Shown here one piece after another: positions 27,612-35,168 of a stretch of 39,567 bases of DNA (positions are counted from its first letter, which is position 1; every line of letters starts with the position of its first letter). The notes beneath the pieces were generated by a model. That model worked only from the letters and a program-made list of their open reading frames with translations. It was not told the origin of the DNA and did not search any database. Origin of the DNA: CAZMNF01 sp964567595 (GTDB taxonomy: Bacteria; Bipolaricaulota; Bipolaricaulia; RBG-16-55-9). Location of the stretch: assembly GCA_964567595.1 (NCBI GenBank), contig CAZMNF010000016.1, positions 1 to 39,567 on the forward strand. Direction: 5' to 3'. The translations under genes and the position numbers were made by a program.

Positions 27612-28610
27612 TCACTCGGCGATCGTGTAGGCCATCTTCATGAGATGCTCGTCCAGCTCGCGGGTCTGCCCGATGACGTCGTCGAAGGGGACGCTGACGA
27701 TCCGGTCGCGCTGCAGGCTCACCATGACCCCCCGTTCGCCCTCGTGGAGCCGCTGGACGGCCGTCGCGCCCAGGCGGCTGGCCAGCACCCGATCGAAGAC
27801 GGTCGGCGCGCCGCCGCGCTGGACGTGGCCGAGCACGGTGACGCGAATGTCGAGCTGGCTGCCGGTCTGCTGATGGATATAGCCCGCGACCTTGTGGGCC
27901 GGCGCCTCGAACTCGGCCAGGTCGAACTGGTCGCGGATCCCCTCGGCCACGACGATGAGCGAGTGTTTCTTGCCGCGTTGCATGCCGTCGCGGATCCTCT
28001 GGACGACCCCGTCCAGGTCGTAGGGAAACTCGGGCACCAGGATCGCCTCGGCGCCGCTGGCAACCCCGGCCACGAGCGCCAAGTAGCCGCAGTGGCGCCC
28101 CATCGTCTCGATCACGAACGTGCGCTGGTGCGAGGCTGCCGTGTCGCGCAGCTTGCTGATGATGTCGACCGCCGTGTTGAGCGCGGTGTCCACGCCGATC
28201 GCCATGTCCGTCTGGGGCACGTCGTTGTCGATGGTGGCCGGGATCGCCACCGTCGGCACGTCGTGCTCGTCCATGAGCTTCTTGACCCCGGCGATGGACC
28301 CATCGCCGCCGATCAGCACCAGCCCGTCGATTCCGTAGCGATTGAGGCATGCGGCCGCCCGCTTCCGGCCGGGCGCTTGATGGAACTCCTCGCAGCGGGC
28401 AGTGCCCAACAGCGTGCCGCCGTGCTGCAGGATCCCGCCGACGTCGCGCGACCCCAGCGGAACCAGGTTGTCGTTGCACAGCCCCTGGAAGCCGTCCTGG
28501 GCCCCCCAGACGTCCATGCCGAGCGCGATCGCTTGTCGCGTAATGGCCCGAACGGCCGCGTTCATGCCCGGCGCATCGCCGCCGCTGGTGATGATGCCGA
28601 TCCGCTCCAT
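27612..28610 (-). CDS. pfkA: 6-phosphofructokinase, probably ATP-dependent
   Basis: A 332-residue group A phosphofructokinase that makes fructose 1,6-bisphosphate, the committed step of glycolysis. It has ITSGGDAPGMNAAVRA at the N-terminus, the donor-binding GGDGS (101-105) and the catalytic PATIDNDVP with D128. GETMGRHCGY-type and GHVQRGG substrate segments are also present. G104 (rather than Asp) argues for ATP over pyrophosphate as donor. The residue equivalent to E. coli G124 is A125, which differs from both the standard ATP (Gly) and PPi (Lys) types. ATG 28610 has a GAGG-like site. It is divergent from the sugar ABC operon across a 325-base control region, a sensible place for carbon-dependent coregulation. 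Confidence 0.95.
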   Translation of the reverse strand: MERIGIITSGGDAPGMNAAVRAITRQAIALGMDVWGAQDGFQGLCNDNLVPLGSRDVGGILQHGGTLLGTARCEEFHQAPGRKRAAACLNRYGIDGLVLIGGDGSIAGVKKLMDEHDVPTVAIPATIDNDVPQTDMAIGVDTALNTAVDIISKLRDTAASHQRTFVIETMGRHCGYLALVAGVASGAEAILVPEFPYDLDGVVQRIRDGMQRGKKHSLIVVAEGIRDQFDLAEFEAPAHKVAGYIHQQTGSQLDIRVTVLGHVQRGGAPTVFDRVLASRLGATAVQRLHEGERGVMVSLQRDRIVSVPFDDVIGQTRELDEHLMKMAYTIAE

Positions 28611-28656
28611 ATCGAAACCTCGGTCCTTGCGCTTTCAGGGTGAGAGCAGCCGCTCC

Positions 28657-28685
28657 AGTTTAGCACGCGATGGCACGTCCGTCGA
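28657..28685 (-). promoter_or_regulatory. predicted pfkA promoter
   Basis: On the minus strand, -35 TCGACG (28685-28680), a 17-base spacer and -10 TAAACT (28662-28657), about 46 bases before the start codon. Confidence 0.5.
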
Positions 28686-28694
28686 GCGGGCCGT

Positions 28695-28710
28695 CTGCCA
28701 TTTCTGGCAG
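28695..28710. promoter_or_regulatory. 16-base palindrome between the divergent pfkA and ABC promoters
   Basis: CTGCCA-TTTC-TGGCAG. It lies between the two -35 elements, 12 bases before the ABC -35 and 9 bases beyond the pfkA -35. It may be an operator affecting both transcripts, or a small hairpin. No family assignment is made. Confidence 0.4.
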
Positions 28711-28722
28711 CATATGGGGAAC

Positions 28723-28751
28723 TTGACAAACGTGGAAGCCGTGACTAGCAT
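28723..28751 (+). promoter_or_regulatory. predicted promoter of the alpha-glucoside ABC operon
   Basis: A perfect TTGACA (28723-28728), a 17-base spacer and TAGCAT (28746-28751). Transcription would start near 28758, inside the adjoining palindrome, which is the arrangement expected for repression. Confidence 0.7.
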
Positions 28752-28771
28752 ATGAAATGTCACATATCATA
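28751..28771. promoter_or_regulatory. 21-bp operator-like palindrome overlapping the ABC promoter
   Basis: The left half is TATGAAATGT and the right half is ACATATCATA around a central C. Nine... of ten paired positions match, the single exception being the fifth base of each half (A opposite A). It begins on the last base of the -10 and covers the expected start site. A dimeric repressor bound here would block transcription. The AT-rich sequence stands out from its GC-rich surroundings. No regulator gene is encoded nearby. Confidence 0.6.
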
Positions 28772-28796
28772 CATAGCCGGGCTTAAAGGAGCCACA

Positions 28797-28886
28797 ATGC
28801 GATCAGACCCTCAACCGATAGGTGCGGCAAGCGCACCGAAGGGAGGTGAGAGATCGCTAATTTCCAACGCCCCAAGCGCAACCTGA
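28797..28886 (+). CDS. possible 29-residue leader ORF of the ABC operon
   Basis: The ATG at 28797 is preceded by AAAGGAG at 5-6 bases, one of the best ribosome binding sites in the window. It encodes MRSDPQPIGAASAPKGGERS and nine further residues, ending TGA at 28884-28886. The frame has no signal peptide or membrane segment and no known similarity. It lies between the promoter and the solute-binding protein gene, 49 bases before that start. A second purine-rich GGGAGGTGAG lies inside it. It may be a regulatory leader peptide or a small protein. Confidence 0.4.
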   Translation: MRSDPQPIGAASAPKGGERSLISNAPSAT

Positions 28887-28935
28887 CGTCCGGTCCATTC
28901 CCGCTCAACAACAGCTGCAAGGAGGGAGTCCGCAC

Positions 28936-30237
28936 ATGCTGAAGCGAAGCCTATCGTTCGCCGTGATCGCGGTGTTTGCCGTTGCGGCGATGTTCTCGCT
29001 GACCGGCTCCAACGCGGCCCAAGCCCAAGACGGGCCGATCACCTTCGCCACCAGTTTCCAGTCCAACGAGCTCGAGGCCTTCCGGAACGTCATCAGCGAG
29101 TTTGAGGACCAGACGGGCATCCAGGTCGAGGTGCAACAGATCGGCCGCGACATGGCCAACGTGCTCGGCAACCGCGTCGCCGGCGGCAACCCGCCGGACC
29201 TGGCCAACGTGCCGAACCCCGGTCTGTTCCCCCAGTTTGAGGAGGATCTCGCCAGCCTCGAGTGGTTCCGCGAGACCGACGTCGCCGACAACACCCTGGA
29301 CAGCTTCCTCGAGGCCGGCTCGTTCAACGACACGCTCTTCGGCGTCGTTCCGGGCGCCAGCTACAAGAGCTTGGTCTGGTACAACGTTCCGGTCTTTGAA
29401 GAGGAAGGCTACGAGATCCCGCAGAGCTTGGGCGAGCTGCTGCAGCTGCAGAGCCAGATGGTCGCCGACGGCTACACGCCCTGGTGCATCGGCGTGGAGA
29501 GCGGCGACGCCAGCGGCTGGCCCGGCACCGACTGGATGGAGGACCTCGCCCTGCGCGTGAACGGCGCCGACTTCTACGACGCCTGGGTCAACCACGACAT
29601 TTCCTGGAACGATCCGCGCGTCGGCCAACTCTTCCACTTGTTCGGCAACTTCGCCAACGACGGCATGGCCTTCGGCGGCACGCAGAACATCCTCAACACC
29701 GGCTTCGGCGCCCCCGCAGCCGGCAACATGTTCAGCGATCCGCCGCGCTGTTTGATGTATAAGATGGCGTCGTTCGCCAACGGCATCATCCAGAGCAACT
29801 TCGACGTCACGCTCGGCGAGGACTACGACGCGTTCACCTTCCCGAGCGTCGGCGGCGGCCCGGCTCCGGCGCTCGTCGCGGGCGACTTCATCATCGCCTT
29901 CAACGACAACGACCGGATCCGCGAGCTCATCCAGTTCTGGGCCTCGGAGCAGGCGCAGGCGATGTTCGCCGAGCAGAACCCCGGCCGCATCGCCGTCAAC
30001 ACCAACGTCAGCATGGACGTCTATCCGAACGCCGTCATCCGCAGCGCGGCTGAGGCCATTCAGGAGGCCCCGATCGCGCGCTTCGACGGCTCCGACTCCA
30101 TGCCGTCCTCGGTGGGCTCGGATCAGTACTGGACGGGCGTGCTGGACTTCCTGCGCGGCACGCCGGTGCCCGAGATCCAGCAGGCCTTGGAGACCGCCGC
30201 CGATGAGGCCTACAACCGCGGTGACGCCACCGACTAA
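28936..30237 (+). CDS. sugar ABC transporter solute-binding protein, alpha-glucoside type (AglE-like)
   Basis: Extracytoplasmic binding protein of family 1, 433 residues. It has a Sec signal peptide (MLKRSLSFAVIAVFAVAAMF, then cleavage after SNAAQA) and no lipobox cysteine, unusual for a single-membrane cell unless it is otherwise retained. Mature motifs such as PWCIGVESGDASGWPGTDWMEDL and GLFPQFEEDLASLEWF match the alpha-glucoside group (AglE) rather than maltose-binding MalE. Likely ligands are sucrose, trehalose, maltose or glucosylglycerol; sequence alone cannot choose. AAGGAGGGAG precedes ATG 28936. It is followed by a strong stem-loop and a second promoter before the permeases, which would let the binding protein be made in excess. 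Confidence 0.9.
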   Translation: MLKRSLSFAVIAVFAVAAMFSLTGSNAAQAQDGPITFATSFQSNELEAFRNVISEFEDQTGIQVEVQQIGRDMANVLGNRVAGGNPPDLANVPNPGLFPQFEEDLASLEWFRETDVADNTLDSFLEAGSFNDTLFGVVPGASYKSLVWYNVPVFEEEGYEIPQSLGELLQLQSQMVADGYTPWCIGVESGDASGWPGTDWMEDLALRVNGADFYDAWVNHDISWNDPRVGQLFHLFGNFANDGMAFGGTQNILNTGFGAPAAGNMFSDPPRCLMYKMASFANGIIQSNFDVTLGEDYDAFTFPSVGGGPAPALVAGDFIIAFNDNDRIRELIQFWASEQAQAMFAEQNPGRIAVNTNVSMDVYPNAVIRSAAEAIQEAPIARFDGSDSMPSSVGSDQYWTGVLDFLRGTPVPEIQQALETAADEAYNRGDATD

Positions 30238-30261
30238 CAGCTTTGCGTCGAATCCAACGCC

Positions 30262-30290
30262 ACCCGGAGCGGGGATCGCCCGCTCCGGGT
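30262..30290 (+). terminator. stem-loop after the binding protein gene
   Basis: ACCCGGAGCGGG pairs perfectly with CCCGCTCCGGGT around the loop GATCG. The stem is 12 bp and no T-run follows. It starts 24 bases after the stop codon. It probably protects the upstream mRNA from 3' exonucleases or partly terminates, a common device for raising binding-protein levels over permeases. Confidence 0.6.
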
Positions 30291-30297
30291 TGGCCCA

Positions 30298-30327
30298 TTG
30301 ACGTCCAACGCTCCGGCGGTCTACACT
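30298..30327 (+). promoter_or_regulatory. predicted second promoter, for the permease genes
   Basis: TTGACG (30298-30303), an 18-base spacer and TACACT (30322-30327), 38 bases before ATG 30366. Confidence 0.5.
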
Positions 30328-30365
30328 TCCGCCGTTAGGGGATATTCGCGCGCCTAGGAGCATCG

Positions 30366-31928
30366 ATGGGACAAGGCTGGCCACGCTACCTCTACGCCGT
30401 CGCGCTTCTCATCGTCCTCGTCTCCCAGATTGTTCAGTTCTTCACTGGATCCGCCCCCTGGGTCCAATGGAGTTGGGGCCTCGTCGGCGTGTTCTGGATC
30501 CTCGGCGGCTTTCTGGTCGCGCTGCGCGAGCCCCAGTGGGAGCGGTGGCTCTTCCTGCTCTCCGCCGCAACGGGCCTACTGGCGGGCGTTTCCGCGTTCG
30601 CGACGACGATCGGCCTCGCCGGTAGCACCTGGCTGGCGCTGTCCGCGCTGGCCTTTGCGGCCGCCATGGTCGCGGCGGCGCTGCATTACGGCTGGGAGCA
30701 TTGGCTCTATCTGGCGCCGACGATCGGCATTTTGGGGTTCATCCTCGTCTACCCCACGCTGGTCACGGCCGTGGTGAGCCTGTTCGAAAACTTCTATAGC
30801 TCCGACCCCACGTTCGTCGGGCTGCAGAACTACGCCCAAGCCGTCACCAGCGAGCAGGGCATCATCGCCATTCGCAACACGGCGCTCTGGATCGTGCTGA
30901 TGACCTCGGCCACCGTCGGGATCGGGCTGATCCTGGCCGTTCTGCTCGATCGCGTCAAGTACGAATCGATCGCCAAGTCGATCATCTTCATGCCGATGGC
31001 CGTCTCGTTCACCGCGGCCTCCATCATCTGGCAGTTCGTCTACGCGTACAACCCGCCGTCGATCCCCCAGATCGGCGTGCTCAACGCGGCTTTGTCGAGC
31101 GTGCGAGATTTCGTCTCCCAGCCCTTCGTCAGCGGCGCCTTGAACGGGCTCTGGGTCATATTCGGCATCCTGACGCTCGGGCTATTGCTCGTCGCGTTGA
31201 CCCGCCGAGCGTGGACCGCCGTCCGCGAATGGAGCGATGAGAGCCGCGTATCGGGCGTGATGATCACCCTGGTGCTCGGCCTGTTGGCCTTGGCCGTGTC
31301 CTATGTGATCGATCAGGTCAGCGTTTCGGAGCTCGTCTACTACGTCGGGCGCGGGCTGTGGATCATCGGCCTGATTCTGCTGTTCTATGTTGCCCTGCAA
31401 GATCGCCTCATCGGCCCGGCGTTGTTGGGGTCGCTGGTCCTTTTCGGCCTGGTGGAGTTCCTGCTCAGCCTGCAGAACTTCGAGGTCACGCCCTGGTACA
31501 CGACCCGCAACTGGGTCCGGAACAACATCGTCATCATCTTCGAGGGCATCTGGGTCTGGACCGGGTTCGCCATGGTCGTGCTCTCCGCGGCCTACAAGGG
31601 CATTCCCCCCCAGATGAAGGAAGCCGCCCGCATCGACGGCGCCAGCGAGTGGCAGGTCTTCTGGCACATCACGATTCCGTTCATGAAGTCGACCATCGCC
31701 GTCGTCACGACCGCCATTCTCGTCTTCGTGATGAAGATCTTCGACTTCGTCTGGGTCACAACCGGCGGGAACTACGGCACCCACGTGCTGGCCAGCCTCA
31801 TGGTAGAGAAGACGGGCAACTTCCAACGCGGCCTCGCCGCCGTCTTCGCCATGTTGATCATGATCATGGTCATTCCGATCATCGTCGCGAACGTGAAGCA
31901 GTTCCGCGAGCAGGAGGAGGTCCGCTGA
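30366..31928 (+). CDS. sugar ABC transporter permease 1 (AglF-like), enlarged with extra membrane segments
   Basis: A binding-protein-dependent permease of 520 residues, where AglF/MalF-type partners usually have about 290-340. The core MetI domain is recognisable in two parts. One runs from about 113 (LYLAPTIGILGFILVYPTLV) to 240 (IPQIGVLNAAL); the other from 376 to the end, with the ATPase-contacting EAA loop at 411-440 (IPPQMKEAARIDGASEWQVF). In front are about four extra hydrophobic stretches (residues 9-27, 36-53, 60-80, 86-106). Between the two core parts sits a roughly 125-residue insert with about four more helices (257-279, 297-316, 325-345, 350-369). AGGAG lies 5 bases before ATG 30366. 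There is no frameshift, and the insert has the same base composition as the rest. Confidence 0.88.
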   Translation: MGQGWPRYLYAVALLIVLVSQIVQFFTGSAPWVQWSWGLVGVFWILGGFLVALREPQWERWLFLLSAATGLLAGVSAFATTIGLAGSTWLALSALAFAAAMVAAALHYGWEHWLYLAPTIGILGFILVYPTLVTAVVSLFENFYSSDPTFVGLQNYAQAVTSEQGIIAIRNTALWIVLMTSATVGIGLILAVLLDRVKYESIAKSIIFMPMAVSFTAASIIWQFVYAYNPPSIPQIGVLNAALSSVRDFVSQPFVSGALNGLWVIFGILTLGLLLVALTRRAWTAVREWSDESRVSGVMITLVLGLLALAVSYVIDQVSVSELVYYVGRGLWIIGLILLFYVALQDRLIGPALLGSLVLFGLVEFLLSLQNFEVTPWYTTRNWVRNNIVIIFEGIWVWTGFAMVVLSAAYKGIPPQMKEAARIDGASEWQVFWHITIPFMKSTIAVVTTAILVFVMKIFDFVWVTTGGNYGTHVLASLMVEKTGNFQRGLAAVFAMLIMIMVIPIIVANVKQFREQEEVR

Positions 31929-31929
31929 C

Positions 31930-32865
31930 ATGGCGCAAGCCCCGGGACGCCTGGAGGGGATGAGCCCCACCCAGCGCCGCCGCAGTTGGATGCCCAGCTG
32001 GCTGCGGGGCTTGTTGAGTCGGGCCCCGCTCCATCTGACCATTTTCCTCATCGCCTTCATCTGGCTGATCCCCACGATCGGCCTGTTGATCACGTCGTTC
32101 CGCGAACCCGGCCCCGCCACGACCACCGGCTGGTGGACGGTGTTTGCGAACCCCTTCGACGCCCAGTTCACCCTCGATAACTACCGCCAGACGCTCTTCG
32201 AACAGGGCATGGGGCCGGCCTTCGTGAACAGCCTCATCATCACCGTCCCGGCCACGCTGATTCCCTTGTTCGCCTCCATCTTGGCCTCCTACGCGCTCTC
32301 CTGGATGGACTTCCGCGGCCGCTTCGTCATCACGCTCACCATCGTCGGCCTCATCGTCATTCCCCTGCAGACGACCTTCATTCCGCTGCTGCAGACCTTC
32401 AACGACCTGGGGATTCAAGAGAGCAAGGGGCCGCTTTACGGCTACATGCGGGTCTGGATCGCCCACTCCGGCTACGGGCTCCCCCTGCTCGTCTACATGT
32501 CGCGCAACTTCGTCGCCGCGCTACCCAGAGAGCTGTTCGAGTCGGCGTACATCGACGGGGCGTCCCACTGGACGGCGTTCCGCAAGCTGGTCCTTCCGCT
32601 GTCGGTCCCCGTCATCGCCTCGCTGTCGATCTTCCAGTTCCTCTGGGTTTGGAACGACCTGATCGTGGCGATCATCTTCCTGGGCGGGGGCGCCAAGACC
32701 CAGCCCGTGACGCTCGTCATTCAACAGCTGTCCGGGTCGTTCGGCCAAGACTGGCAACTGCTGACCTCGGCCGCGTTCGTGTCGATGGTCATCCCCTTGG
32801 CCGTGTTCTTCGCGCTGCAGCGCTACTTCGTGCGCGGCATCCTGGCCGGCTCGCTCAAGGGTTAA
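31930..32865 (+). CDS. sugar ABC transporter permease 2 (AglG-like)
   Basis: A 311-residue permease with six predicted membrane helices, beginning at APLHLTIFLIAFIWLIPTIG. The EAA loop is LPRELFESAYIDGASHWTAF followed by RKLVLPLSVPVIA, and the end is the typical YFVRGILAGSLKG of the MalG/AglG family. It forms the translocation pore with permease 1. It starts one base after the permease 1 stop, with AGGAGGAGG upstream, so translation is coupled. The energising ATPase is encoded separately at 36260, after three metabolic genes. Residues 1-30 are a hydrophilic arginine-rich cytoplasmic extension. Confidence 0.93.
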   Translation: MAQAPGRLEGMSPTQRRRSWMPSWLRGLLSRAPLHLTIFLIAFIWLIPTIGLLITSFREPGPATTTGWWTVFANPFDAQFTLDNYRQTLFEQGMGPAFVNSLIITVPATLIPLFASILASYALSWMDFRGRFVITLTIVGLIVIPLQTTFIPLLQTFNDLGIQESKGPLYGYMRVWIAHSGYGLPLLVYMSRNFVAALPRELFESAYIDGASHWTAFRKLVLPLSVPVIASLSIFQFLWVWNDLIVAIIFLGGGAKTQPVTLVIQQLSGSFGQDWQLLTSAAFVSMVIPLAVFFALQRYFVRGILAGSLKG

Positions 32866-32896
32866 CCGCCCACTGTTCTGCCCAGTGGCGCCGTGT

Positions 32897-32914
32897 CTGG
32901 CCAGTATCGGCCAG
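32897..32914. promoter_or_regulatory. operator-like inverted repeat upstream of the SPS gene
   Basis: CTGGCC-AGTATC-GGCCAG, about 45-60 bases before the predicted -10 of the sucrose-phosphate synthase gene. A weaker pair CCACTG/CAGTGG precedes it at about 32873-32888. It could be an activator site or part of the end of the permease transcript; no T-run follows. Confidence 0.35.
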
Positions 32915-32957
32915 GCTCGCCCTGTTCATGAATGACTCTGCAGTCGCCGGAAAATCT

Positions 32958-32966
32958 TGCTACCAT
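32958..32966 (+). promoter_or_regulatory. extended -10 of the SPS gene, leaderless
   Basis: TGC-TACCAT, with 8 bases to ATG 32975 and no ribosome binding site. No good -35 stands at 16-18 bases, as is common for extended -10 promoters. The mRNA should start at or beside the start codon. Confidence 0.45.
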
Positions 32967-32974
32967 GAGCCGCC

Positions 32975-34471
32975 ATGCACGTCCTCTTTCTCAACCCGCA
33001 GGGCAACTTCGACCCGAACGATTCCTACTGGATGGAGCACCCCGACTTCGGCGGGCAGCTCGTCTACGTGAAGGAAGTCGCGTTGGCCATGGAAGCCCGG
33101 GACCACACCGTCGACATCGTCACGCGTCGCTTCGACGATCCCGATTGGCCCGAGTTTTCCGGCGAGATCGACGGCTACCCCGGCCATCCAGGCGTGCGCA
33201 TCGTCCGAATTCCCTGCGGGCCCGACCGATTTCTGCCCAAAGAGGAGCTCTGGCCCCATCTGGGGACCGACTGGCTCCAGGGCATCCTCGACTTCTACGA
33301 GCGCGACGCCCACGAGCCCGAGGCCGTGACGACGCACTACGCCGACGGCGGCCTCGTGGGAGCGCTGCTGGAAGCCCGCACGGGGGTGCCGTTTACGTTC
33401 ACAGGGCACTCGCTGGGGGCCCAAAAGATGGACCGGCTCGGCGTGGACGAGGCCAACTTGGACGAGATGGACGAACGCTTCCGCTTCGGCCGGCGCCTCA
33501 TGGCCGAGCGCGTTGCCATGAACCGCGCGGCGCGCGTGATCACGAGCACGCAGCAGGAGCGCTTCGAACAGTACAGCCATCCGGCGTATCGAGGCGCCAT
33601 TGACGTCAACATGGATGGAAAATTTGCGGTGATTCCGCCCGGCGTCAACCGGCGGCTGTTCCACGAGGCCCCCTCGGACCTCGACCCCGAGATCCGGGCC
33701 CGCATCGAGCAGGCCCTCCAACGCGACATCTCGGCCGAGCGCCGCGAGCTCCCGTTGGTGCTGTGTTCCAGCCGACTGGACCGCAAAAAGAACATTCTCG
33801 GGCTGATCCGGGCGTTCGTGGAGAGCGAGACGCTGCAACGGACGGCCAACCTGGCCATCGTGGCGCGCGGGACGGAGAATGCCCTGCGCGAGCGCGATCA
33901 GTACGAGGGCGAGAGCCGGGCGATCCTGGACGAGATCGCCCAACTGCTGGATGAGCATGACCTCTGGAACGCGGTCACGTCGTTCCCCTTGAACAGTCAG
34001 ACGGAGCTGGCTGCGGCCTATCGGGCGGTTGCTGAACGGCGGTCGGTCTTCGCGCTGACGGCGCTGTACGAGCCCTTCGGCCTGGCCCCCTTGGAGGCGA
34101 TGAGCTGCGGCCTGCCCGCCGTCGTCACCCGGAACGGCGGCCCGTCGGAGAGCCTGGTCGAAGGCGACCGACGCTTCGGGGAGCTCGTCGATCCGGAGGA
34201 TCCGCCGGCCATTGCCGAGGGGCTGTTGGCCGTTCTCGAGTCCGACGCCACCTGGACGAGCTACCGCGACGCCGGCATCGAGCGCGTCATCCAGCGCTAC
34301 ACCTGGGAACGCACGGCCGAGAGCTATCTCGAGGCGCTGCACGCCATCCGGACCGAGCCGGCCGTGCCATCGGGCGATCGACTGCCCATCCCCGACTACT
34401 GGACGGCCCCGGGCCCCGAAACCGACATCGCGCGTGAGCAATTGGCCGAGATCTATTTGCGGGAGCCGTGA
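32975..34471 (+). CDS. sps: sucrose-phosphate synthase family glycosyltransferase
   Basis: A GT4-family glycosyltransferase of 498 residues that joins glucose from UDP- or ADP-glucose to fructose 6-phosphate. From memory it follows the Halothermothrix orenii enzyme almost motif by motif: FLNPQGNFDPNDSYW, EHPDFGGQLVYVKEV, FLPKEELWPHL, GHSLGAQKM, MDERFRFGRR, VIPPGVN, SSRLDRKKN and IPDYWTAPG. The donor-binding E-x7-E is E366 and E374 in YEPFGLAPLE. Lysines and serine taken to bind the acceptor phosphate (K89, S146, K151) are kept. The plant-type regulatory extensions and a fused phosphatase domain are absent, and no sucrose-phosphate phosphatase gene is in the window. Mannosylfructose-phosphate synthase is a near relative and a possible alternative. 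The start is probably leaderless. Confidence 0.9.
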   Translation: MHVLFLNPQGNFDPNDSYWMEHPDFGGQLVYVKEVALAMEARDHTVDIVTRRFDDPDWPEFSGEIDGYPGHPGVRIVRIPCGPDRFLPKEELWPHLGTDWLQGILDFYERDAHEPEAVTTHYADGGLVGALLEARTGVPFTFTGHSLGAQKMDRLGVDEANLDEMDERFRFGRRLMAERVAMNRAARVITSTQQERFEQYSHPAYRGAIDVNMDGKFAVIPPGVNRRLFHEAPSDLDPEIRARIEQALQRDISAERRELPLVLCSSRLDRKKNILGLIRAFVESETLQRTANLAIVARGTENALRERDQYEGESRAILDEIAQLLDEHDLWNAVTSFPLNSQTELAAAYRAVAERRSVFALTALYEPFGLAPLEAMSCGLPAVVTRNGGPSESLVEGDRRFGELVDPEDPPAIAEGLLAVLESDATWTSYRDAGIERVIQRYTWERTAESYLEALHAIRTEPAVPSGDRLPIPDYWTAPGPETDIAREQLAEIYLREP

Positions 34472-34529
34472 CGTCGGATCGGGACAAGCCGTCCCACCCC
34501 GAGACCCTGAATGTGGAGGGAGATGGACC

Positions 34530-35168
34530 ATGATCGGCGACAAACTGGTCATTGAGCAACACCACACCGATCGGGCCCAGGAGGTCTGCGACCTCGTCGA
34601 GGATCGATTGACGGACGGGTTCGTGATCACCGTGGCGGGCGAGTCCGGATCGGGGAAATCCGAGCTCGCCGCCGAGATCGCCCGCGAGCTGAGCGATCGG
34701 GGCCACGCGGCGGAAATGCTGCAGCAGGACGACTACTTCGTCTTTCCCCCCAAGACGAACCACGAAATGCGGCGCAGCAACTTGGATCAGGTCGGTCCCT
34801 ACGAGGTCAAGCTCGACTTCATGGATGCCAACCTCCGCTCGTTCAAGCGGAACGAGAGCCCGATCTACAAGCCGCTCGTCGTCTACGACGACGACCGCAT
34901 CACCCGGGAGGAGAAGGACACCTCGCACCTGGACGCGTTGGTCGCGGAGGGGACGTACACGTCGCTGCTCGCGTTTGCCGACTTCCGCGTGTTCATCGAT
35001 CGGGACTACCATCAGACGAAGGCGACCCGCGAAAAGCGGGCCCGCGACGCCCTGGAGCCGTTCATCCAGGACGTCCTGGAGCGCGAGCATCGGATCATTT
35101 CTCAGCACAAAGCCCGCGCAGACGCCGTGGTGACGTCCGACTTCGGGCGCGTGGAGACGCCGTCGTGA
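34530..35168 (+). CDS. P-loop kinase of the uridine kinase/phosphoribulokinase fold, substrate unknown
   Basis: A 212-residue NTP-binding protein with Walker A GESGSGKS (37-44), an acidic QQDDYFVFPPKTNHEMRR segment, and a lid-like REKRARDALEP stretch, as in uridine kinases and related small-molecule kinases. The Asp pair after QQ is where uridine kinases bind metal and substrate. Nothing shows the substrate. The neighbours (sucrose-phosphate synthase, GalT-like enzyme, sugar importer) suggest a sugar, sugar phosphate or nucleoside. GGAGG lies upstream of ATG 34530, 58 bases after the SPS stop. Its stop overlaps the GTG start of the next gene as GTGA, so the two proteins are made together and probably act in one pathway. 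Confidence 0.78.
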   Translation: MIGDKLVIEQHHTDRAQEVCDLVEDRLTDGFVITVAGESGSGKSELAAEIARELSDRGHAAEMLQQDDYFVFPPKTNHEMRRSNLDQVGPYEVKLDFMDANLRSFKRNESPIYKPLVVYDDDRITREEKDTSHLDALVAEGTYTSLLAFADFRVFIDRDYHQTKATREKRARDALEPFIQDVLEREHRIISQHKARADAVVTSDFGRVETPS

